A stretch of 64,000 nt of DNA. It comes from Pyrus communis (taxonomy: Eukaryota > Streptophyta > Magnoliopsida > Rosales > Rosaceae). A program made the position numbers and the translations under genes. Positions 56,267-64,000 of this stretch are shown in pieces. The notes below the pieces were generated by a model. It made no database searches. It saw only the letters and a list, made by a program, of their open reading frames with translations, and was not told the origin of the DNA. Numbering within the stretch: position 1 is the first letter of the stretch; each line of letters begins with the position of its first letter. The stretch spans positions 3,287,001 through 3,351,000 of the forward strand of contig NC_084813.1 in NCBI RefSeq assembly GCF_963583255.1, in the 5' to 3' direction.

Positions 56267-57892
56267 TCACTCATCTTTGGCAGTTTTCTTACCATTGAAT
56301 AACCTAGTCAGATTAGGCATCACCTTCTTTTTCTTTAGAATGGGGAAATTATTCCGAGCTCCAGGAGAAGCAGATTTTCTATACCTCGCCGGCCTGTATG
56401 GAGTCTGGTATCCAGTACTTTTCATAGCCTTTCTAGGTGTGGTTTGTTGCCAGTTTCCAGAGACTACAATTCTTTCCCCTTTTTGTCCCCAATTTTGTAC
56501 TTCTCTTTGCTTTTCGTCCACTCTCATCTTTTTAAGATCTCTCATAGTTAAGTCCGTCCTTATCAGTATTTCCTTCTCACTGGCCTTTAGAGCTTCAACC
56601 CATGCCTGAGCTGCTGCTACCTTTTTATCCGCAATTCCTGCAGCTGCAACCGCACGTCCAGTCAGGTACTCATGTTCAAACTTGGATATGGTTATTGAAG
56701 AACTACTCTGTGACTCAAAAGCTCTAGCTCGTACAGTGTTCTCAATCAGAGTTTTGAGATTTTCAAGCGCTACAGCTTCGGATGATTTGACTGTTTCGAG
56801 CTCCTGCATTGTAGCCTGTAACTTTTCCTCGGTTGATTCTATCTCCAATTCCATTTTCAGAATTTCGGACTTGATGCTTGCAGTCCCTTGGCAGACAAGC
56901 TCCTTTTCTTTCTTTGCAGCTTCTGCTTCTACCTTGAGCTTGTCAAGAGTGAGAGATAGATTGGACGCAATCGATTTTTCTTTCTCTTCGGATGCAGATA
57001 CATCTTCCAACTTGGCTTTTGCTCGGAGAAGCTTTGAGTTAAGATTTTGAACCCTCAAGTTTGATTTCTCTTCTGTCTTCCTTAACCGAGCTTTCTTGTT
57101 TGTTAAATGCTTATGCTCATTTCTCATAACATCCATGGAGGCCATGTACTGAAAACCTTCTTCTTTTACTGCAGCCAATTCTGTCTTTGCCTCCTCAAGT
57201 TCTTCCGTAACTGACTGTAACAGCTCTGAACCTTCCAAGTCTTCCTCTTTCCGAAAACTGGGTTCTAAACGACTCAAGCTGTCAATCCTTTGAATCCTTT
57301 TGTCCATTTCTTTAACTACCTTTAGTTCATTCTGTAACACATGCACATCAGACATTGTGACAGCTAACTTGGTTTCGAGGACTTTTGAGTTATCAACCTG
57401 TTTAACAACATCTTCCATTTTCTTCCTGGTTTTGTCCACTGCCGATGAGAATTGATTGGCTTCCCTTTCTCTCTCAGCTTCTATTTCTCCAAATTCTCTT
57501 GCAGCTTCAATCTGGGCCAACTCAGCTAGCACTTGCTCTTCAGTTGCTTCCTCAATCTCGTCCCTGATTGCCTCCACTGAACTTATATAAAACAACGTCT
57601 TCGCATTTGAGGCCTCAGTTTGCTTCTCTGCCTGCGATTTCTCTTCTAAAATTGACGCCATATCAAGCTTAAGCATGCTTAGTTCCTGTCTCACAAGTTC
57701 CAATTCTCTCATCACTTCTGTATATTTTTTGTTGTCCACATCCCCAATAGCCAATACCTGGTCTTCACGCCTACCTATGTGCCTTTGCGATTTCTTTAGT
57801 ACGTCAATCTCTTGTGTATGTGATTTCACCTTGGAGCTTGATTCCTCAATTACAGAAGACAGATCCTTAGCTCTCTTCATCACATCAAGCAT
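56267..57892 (-). CDS. WEB-family coiled-coil protein, PMI2-like, probably 5'-truncated
   Basis: An open frame of 541 aa from the ATG at 57892, almost wholly coiled coil (rich in Glu, Lys, Ala, Leu) with a basic, Pro-containing tail ending RLFNGKKTAKDE. Blocks such as EVMRELELVRQELSMLKLDM, EEQVLAELAQIEAAREFGEI and REREANQFSSAVDKTRKKM match PLASTID MOVEMENT IMPAIRED 2 and related WEB proteins, which act in the cytosol in light-driven chloroplast movement through actin. The family N-terminus is longer: upstream, RELHMARREIGRFKENR is still coded (about 57985-57930) but in another frame, so a one-base shift lies between about 57935 and 57905. The usual first exon was not found and a SINE-like piece lies at 58117. 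It may be expressed from the internal ATG or be a decaying copy. Confidence 0.72.
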   Translation of the reverse strand: MLDVMKRAKDLSSVIEESSSKVKSHTQEIDVLKKSQRHIGRREDQVLAIGDVDNKKYTEVMRELELVRQELSMLKLDMASILEEKSQAEKQTEASNAKTLFYISSVEAIRDEIEEATEEQVLAELAQIEAAREFGEIEAEREREANQFSSAVDKTRKKMEDVVKQVDNSKVLETKLAVTMSDVHVLQNELKVVKEMDKRIQRIDSLSRLEPSFRKEEDLEGSELLQSVTEELEEAKTELAAVKEEGFQYMASMDVMRNEHKHLTNKKARLRKTEEKSNLRVQNLNSKLLRAKAKLEDVSASEEKEKSIASNLSLTLDKLKVEAEAAKKEKELVCQGTASIKSEILKMELEIESTEEKLQATMQELETVKSSEAVALENLKTLIENTVRARAFESQSSSSITISKFEHEYLTGRAVAAAGIADKKVAAAQAWVEALKASEKEILIRTDLTMRDLKKMRVDEKQREVQNWGQKGERIVVSGNWQQTTPRKAMKSTGYQTPYRPARYRKSASPGARNNFPILKKKKVMPNLTRLFNGKKTAKDE

Positions 57893-58116
57893 CTCGGATT
57901 GCGCTTTGTTCTTAAGGCGTCTGTGTCCGTTCTGTTTTCTTTGAATCGACCTATTTCCCTGCGTGCCATATGAAGTTCCCTCACTATTGCAGAAGACTTG
58001 ACATGAAATTGGTCGACAGACAGAGAGAAGGGGAGATCAGAAGCAATGCAGATGGTTTTTTGCTTACATAGTGAATAAAACTAAGATTATGAAATGAGAT
58101 TTTTCCGTAGTTTCAA

Positions 58117-58205
58117 GAGTTGGTTAAAAACATTCAACTCTTTGCACCTGAGGTCCCAAGTTTGATTCTCTCACTCACCAACAACATTTGTATAAAAATT
58201 TAAAA
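58117..58205 (+). repeat. SINE-like fragment (tRNA-related head)
   Basis: AGTTGGTTAAAAACATT resembles a tRNA box A region, and CCCAAGTTTGATTCTCTCAC, 35 bases on, a box B. It lies in front of the truncated WEB-family gene. Confidence 0.45.
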
Positions 58206-59396
58206 ATTAAAAATTTTCGGGGTTATATATGTACCTTGGATATATCTATCTGGGATTTCTTGAGGGAAGGACTAGCTTCAAGAATCCTATCTTCTTCATA
58301 CACATTGTTGGCTTTTCTAATCTTCTTCAATTATCAAACTCTCCTACATTCACCTGTTTACCACTCTATTTATCATGCACCACAATCTCTGTCAATTTCT
58401 TCAAAAATCCATAAAACTTTATTCTTCAAATATGAACAAAAATTCTAAGCAAAAACTAGAATCTAATTACACACACTTCATCAATTGCAAGAATTTCAAT
58501 TATTTATTAGCACGTGCAAAGTCCATTCTAACCCTGATGTGGGATTCAGACTCTCAACAAAATGCAAGTAATTTCAGCAGCTAAAATTAACATCTTCATA
58601 TACAAATATATATGTATGTGTATATATAATATAATTATATACATATATTCTTAGAGACAGAAAGCATGAGATTAAGAATTAAAAATCTTACAAATAATTG
58701 AGATGCATGGCTTGGCTACGATTTTTGGAAGAGTGAAATTTTTGCCTGGAAGGCACAGAGAGACAGCAAACTTTGGTAGTTGTCAGGCAGTTTTAATTTT
58801 ATTCCGATTTAAAGAGGGAATAAAGATAAAAGAGGAAGGACTGGCTTCGGTTCTGTGCACAATCCAACTCCTGATGATTGCTTGATATTGAAACTACCGC
58901 CATCCGCCACCCATCTGCTTTATTCTTTTCTTCCCGCATTTTGAATTTTTCTTTCAAATATTCTTTACTTCACACCTTCGTTTTAATTTCATTTGAACTG
59001 AAATAAGACATACGTCGGATCTTGAAACCATATTAAACAATTTTTTATATATTTTAGGAATAATATGGAGGAGAAATTCCTAAATCAGATACCAGATTAA
59101 CTATTTTTTGTAGAAGTATTGAGAAGGGGAAATCGAACTTAAAATCTTCAGTGTATAAGTGAATGCTCTAACTGACTAAGATACAAGCCTCTTAGAACAT
59201 TCATCGTAAAATGCTAAATGATCAGTTAAGTTATACAACACTTTTAATGTTTTTGTGAGGAGAAATTTCAAAATCAATTCATGAAATAGTCATTTCAAGT
59301 GCTGAAAAAACTCGAATTTCTTTGATCCAATATATATTTATACTAAGGGATACAAATTTGAGTAAAGCCTGATGAGTCGATTTTATATTATATATT
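58206..59396. other. Intergenic
   Basis: AT-rich with a TATA-rich stretch near 58603-58650. SINE-like inverse box B at 59131-59145 (AAATCGAACTTAAAA). No gene seen. Confidence 0.4.
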
Positions 59397-60780
59397 ATTT
59401 CTCTATTCTTGGTATATTTTGGTTATTATTTTTGTGAGATTTTGATGTTTTGATATGTATTTTTAATGTAGGACATGCAAACTTGTTTGGAGCATAAAGT
59501 AATCAAACGGTGGAATTTTTGAGTGATTCCAATTGGAGCGGGTTCATGAATCTGTCAAGAAGGTTGTCTCAAAATTTCATAATTTTATCCCCAAGCAGCT
59601 GATCATGACGAATTAATTTATGCCCAGCGTGCAATGCTGGCAGATTAGGCTGCAGAGCTTATTTTCAACTTTTGGGCTGGAAGATTTGAACTTGGGCTCT
59701 TCTTGGAACTTGAAGAGGAGGTCCTCATCTTTAATTTGAGGCGTTTTGGGCCTGTTTTGGTGCTCTGAAGGTCCAGAAACATGACTATCTCTGTGTTGAG
59801 CAAATTTCCTAGTCATAATAGGAATGTAATTCCTAGTTATCCTTTTATTATTTTATTTCCTAGTTTTTAGAAAACCTTTTCTATGAGGGTTTTAATTTGG
59901 AGTAGTATAAATAAGGCTTTTTAGCCATTAGGGTTTGGGGGAGAAGGCATGCATTATTTTAGAGAACTTCAGACTTTTTTCAATCTTTTTTCTAGTTAAT
60001 ATATTTTCTTTAGTTTTTATAGTTGTTCGCAACTAATTTCCGTTTGCTAGGGCGAAGCCATGAGCCTTAGCATGAATATATGATTTTATTAATTTGCTTA
60101 TGAATGGATGCATGTTTGCTTTGAATTATTAATCACCGTGATTAAACTATCTAATTGTCTTAGTGATTCGTGACCATTAGAGTTTTTAGACAAGTAATTT
60201 GATGCAATTTCTGGTGGAACATCACCCTGAAATTGAAGAGGGCTTCTGTGATTAGTAATTGTAAGTTCACTTAAGGCGAATATCACGTTCTTAAGGGTTG
60301 CATGGTTTTTCAAAGGGTTTTCACAAAGCTTAATGAGTCTTGCATGTTTATATTTGATTTGAATATCACAGATGGGTTGTATGTTAGATATACATTTTTC
60401 GCTTGAACATCACGACGAAAATATGCATTAGGAAAACCTAACATTCAAAGCATGATGTAGAAATTCAAAAGTAATTGGTAGGCGGAACCCTAGCCTTTTA
60501 CAATTTGGTTTTCAAAACATTTTCCTTTGTTTTCTTTACTTCACTAATTTCTTTAATCTTTTTAATAAATTCGTTTTTATTATTTTTAAATTCAAAATCA
60601 ACTTTTTCCAAACATTGTTCTAAATAATTAGCTAAGGATTAGTTTAAATACAAATTATTCATTCAATTCTTGTGGAAAACGACCTTGCTTGAACTTTTAT
60701 ACTACGACAACCTTGTACTCTTGCAAGTATTTTTTAAGTGTTTTTATCCCCACTTTTGCAGGTGGTAAAAATCTCTATCA
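59397..60780 (+). mobile_element. LTR-like / non-coding retroelement sequence (uncertain)
   Basis: Non-coding sequence with a TATA box (GTAGTATAAATAAGGC near 59902) and then GCTAGGGCGAAGCCATGAG. It ends in a stretch with GTGGAAAACGACCTTGCTTG and ACTACGACAACCTTG.ACTC. I associate this layout with leaders of large Gypsy-like or LARD elements. Ends, target duplication and partner LTR were not found. Confidence 0.3.
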
Positions 60781-62049
60781 AAGCCACATAATAAGGTAGT
60801 CGCAATAATTTGGTACTGAACTTTTTATTTATGAGAATTGAATTAAGATCTCCTATTTATAAGTAAAAATAAGTATGACTAAACTGGAACGCTAAATGCA
60901 TTGAAATTTCGATACGCTTCTCACAAAAGTATTCCCACATAAAAAAAAAATTGAAAAAAAAAAGTGTTTCTACAAAAACATTCAAACATAATGGGCCAGT
61001 TAAAATCTTTCAAATGATTAGAAAATTAGGGATAATGGTACCATAGGCTTTCCAAGATGTTCTTATTTGGTGGAGAATTCATTACTTCTTCTTGCCCGAC
61101 TCTGTTAAACACACACTCACAGATTTTCTTGGTTGGACCAGACTTGGAACACTCATTTGGATAAGGAAAGTGTACACACTTAGTTTTACCTCTCATATAC
61201 TCTTATTATTTTTTGTCATTGATCTTCTTCAATTCATTCAATCCGATGACCAAAAATTGAGAGAGATGTGCGATAAGTAAAAAGGGTGTACGGATAGCAC
61301 CCTTAGATAATAATGCCAAAATCCGACCATCTAATTAAAAAAATTTAATCATACGCTTCTTCAAAAAATTTCGCCAAATGATAGAATAATTTACACTAAA
61401 TTCGTCTAAACTAAAGGATAAAATAGTTTAAATCCATAATGTAATAAATTGAAGAAAAATGCTCTATCTATTAAGACAATTTGCCACTTGACTTCAAAGT
61501 TAATTCTTGGTTTTTTTTTGGAAGGAAGTTAATTCTTGGTTTTCTCTGAGCTACTGAATGGTAGTTCTCACTTAGGGCCATATAGATGAATTAACATGAG
61601 CGGTGCTTTATATGCATTGCAGGCATCTTTATTCTCTTTTGTCATCAGCACATGTGTTTATTCTACATATAATGTGTTTATATATATGGTGAAGGAACTT
61701 AACTACGAATGTGTTACCTAATTTTGGCTTTAAGACTTTGGCTCCAGAGCTTAGATTGATTCTTTCGGCCCTGGTGCTTTCAAATGTTCCATTCATATGC
61801 TTGTTTGTCTGTGCTTTTGAGATTCTAGAAGAAGCTAAGGTTCTACCGTAAAATTAATTCAGAATAAGAGGAGTGGTCTAACATTTTATAAGTAATTGCA
61901 AAGCTTGGTCATTCTCCATAGTGTGACCTTACCCTTCACATCCTCATAGATTTCCCTTCACGTTTCGTGCTTGTTTGAAGAAGCACCTCTGCTCAAAGGG
62001 TTTTAGTTCAAGGACCATTGTCAAATAGGTTTTAATTGGGTACAGTACT
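60781..62049. other. Intergenic
   Basis: AT-rich. A decayed SINE in inverse orientation may lie at about 60815-60905 (GAGAATTGAATTAAGATCTC, then CTATTTATAAGTAA). No gene seen. Confidence 0.35.
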
Positions 62050-62357
62050 GAAGAAAGTTGAGATTCCATCGTAAAATCAACTGGGCAATATGGAGAGTAA
62101 TCCAGCTACTTATAAGCGCATGCAATGTCCCTCCTCTCATCAATGTGGGATACATTCTCAACATGCCCCGGTCTTTACGTGTAGTGAATTTTCAAGCCTA
62201 ACATGTGGACAACACAAACGGGATGACGTGGAGCACGTGTGGGCGTTGGGCTTCACACGTGGGCCATCCTGCTCTGATACCATGAAGAAAGTTGAGATTC
62301 CACCATCCCTCCTCCCATATTGCCAATTGATTTTATCGTGGAACCTCAAATTTCTCC
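62050..62357. mobile_element. Foldback element related to the one at 16.3 kb
   Basis: Starts GAAGAAAGTTGAGATTCCAT with a CAACTGGGCAATATGGAG block and ends in the inverse (CCATATTGCCAATTGATTTT, CGTGGAACCTCAAATTTC). The inside repeats the CTCATCAATGTGGGA and ACGTGGAGCACGTGTGG modules of 15830-16283. An internal copy of the arm start lies at 62284. Confidence 0.65.
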
Positions 62358-64000
62358 AAATACAACTATTGCATTATACATAAGTTAGTACATGCGTTTC
62401 AAAGCTGAACTCTACTCTACTGTTACAAAAACCCCCGGCCCCCAAATATTTCATGTTCATTGAGTCTGTGGTTATATTTTTGGATACAGCGATATATTTA
62501 TTTACACTAAATAATGTTAAAATAATGTATTTTTGGTCAGAATGTATTTCTCCCTTCCCCAAAATAATGTGAAAATAGAAAGATTCCGGATGAAAAACAA
62601 ACATTTCTGTGACTTGTGAGGTTTAATGATAAAAACATACAAAGACAGTCTTGGCATGAAATGCAAAATAAAACAGATTTTGTAAGATTGGATCTACTGG
62701 ATGTATCATAGAAATCGAAGGGGATTATAAGCTACCACGCCTTTGCATGCCAAACCATACGACCGCGTAAAACATAATCAACATTTTCTTCTTATTTTAT
62801 TTACTTAGTATATATTTTGAAATACAATTTCACACCAACTAATACTGAGGTATTTTATGATAAAACTCACACTTGACGGATTCTACAGGCAGTAATTACT
62901 AAGTATGAGACAATATATGCATGTTACAAAAGGAATGCCATGAAATTTTGAGAGGAACGAATTAGCGGCTCACTAATAACTACACACACACACATATATT
63001 GTCTCTAAATCTTCATTTTATTATGTATACGGTACGATAGGGGGCGATGGTTTTATCATTAAAAATAAAACTTAGTGTAATTAAAAGTAAAACTACGTAA
63101 TATAAGTCTATATATCTTCAATGGTATGACCAGGTCTGATTTATCATTTCTTGAATGTAAGGATGTTCAAGTAATTCTACGGACATGTGGAATTTGTTCC
63201 CTACAAATTGAAATTTGATTTACTTTTTATATTTGAGCGACAATCACCCTTTTAATGAAGTGAAAAATATCAAAAAGTCAAAAGAAAAGAAAAACTTTGC
63301 AGACCAAGTCACACAGCGACTAAGTTACTATTGAAAATGGATGGGGATGAGGAAAATCGAAGCTGACAATTCAAGCCTTCTAGTGCTTGTTCCATCTCCT
63401 TCACGGCAGCCCGGCCAGTATTTCACGCAACAAACCAACACACATGGCGGAATCTCAACTATCTCTGTGGCTTGTTTGTCAAAATTCAAAATCATGCGAC
63501 TACTAATCAACCTCTCATGGCACTTTTTCAGTTCTCTTATTCTGGCTTTGCTATCACTCATATAGGTTGCGTAATTTATGGATCATGTTTATTAACTAAT
63601 AGGCATGTACTACCAATCAAACAGATGTGACAACGATATATTCTACTCGAATGGAAATTAGGATTGGGCTAGGGATACAATGTGTCAGCCACTAATTACA
63701 TATTGAACTCAAACAAATATAATACTTCCTTGTTATCCATGTGATTCGAATCCGAGTCCTTTCAATTAGAGAAAAATATTACTGAATCGTAGTACTAGTT
63801 GACTGGTTAATCAGACTATATAATCAATCAACTCAACTCATATATAACACTATTTTGTTCATTTTCTTTATCATATATGAAAATGTGTCCACAAACCATT
63901 TATATAATATGGGATTAGTGGTTAAAACTGTGTGACAGTACGTTAATCCCATTAAAAAAAAAAAAGTATGTCTCTAACCATCCCCTTCTTTCTATATCCC
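62358..64000. other. Intergenic to the right edge
   Basis: AT-rich. GATTCGAATCCGAGTCC near 63745 followed by ATCGTAGTACTAGTTG resembles a decayed SINE. ORFs near 63328-63565 on both strands look like chance. Confidence 0.35.

Noticed and set aside
63328..63565. Overlapping ORFs on both strands near the right edge
   Set aside because: They overlap antisense, share no family likeness and lie in AT-rich intergenic sequence.
1..64000. S-RNase, the female self-incompatibility partner of SFBB
   Set aside because: Looked for T2 RNase active-site blocks of the FTQQWP and HGLWP type in the listed frames and found none, so it is not in this window.
1..64000. CRISPR arrays, bacterial operons, phage or organelle insertions
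   Set aside because: The 23-bp tandem array has no spacers, all supported genes are plant nuclear types with introns, and no organellar gene was recognised.

Overview
This is plant nuclear DNA. It is AT-rich, the genes have introns with GT/AG borders, microsatellites are common and transposons are nested. The best placement is Rosaceae tribe Maleae (apple or pear). It rests on an intact F-box gene of the SFBB type (S-locus F-box brothers, the pollen-side self-incompatibility family of Malus and Pyrus) and on a Cassandra-type LTR carrying a 5S rRNA-like domain. The genus is inferred from family resemblance; no search was possible. I did not find an S-RNase.

Layout. 0-9 kb: decayed Copia and LINE pieces around the SFBB gene (2863-4050, minus), then a single Copia LTR with its leader. 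9-16.7 kb: a minus-strand Copia remnant truncated at its 5' side, LTR-like sequence holding a 23-bp minisatellite and a foldback element, a hAT-like piece, an LTR scrap, a host-gene fragment and inverted-repeat elements. 18-20.6 kb: an NF-YC-like histone-fold gene (plus) and a tandem CCCH zinc-finger gene (minus). 24.2-28.9 kb: a complete but internally deleted Copia element with both LTRs. 29.5-31.6 kb: a LINE split by a solo LTR, plus a short SINE. 34.1-35.2 kb: a type I MADS-box gene. 35.9-41.9 kb: a minus-strand Copia element with a CACTA element in one LTR and a Cassandra solo LTR in the other. 43.8-47.4 kb: an eight-exon lipid phosphate phosphatase gene. 49 kb: a small unrecognised ORF with a TATA box. 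51-53.5 kb: a two-exon LRR receptor-like kinase. 56.3-57.9 kb: a coiled-coil WEB/PMI2-like gene that looks 5'-truncated. 58-64 kb: SINE, LTR-like and foldback repeats with no gene I can support.

The host genes form no operon or obvious pathway; this is an ordinary gene-sparse chromosomal stretch. The points most worth a second look are the nested insertions with readable target-site duplications, which give a relative time order, and two host proteins that lack expected catalytic residues: the phosphatase (motif III Arg to Leu) and the receptor kinase (HGN in place of HRD/HGD). I found no sign of a wholly new system. Exon joins were made by eye from splice signals, reading phase and family resemblance.
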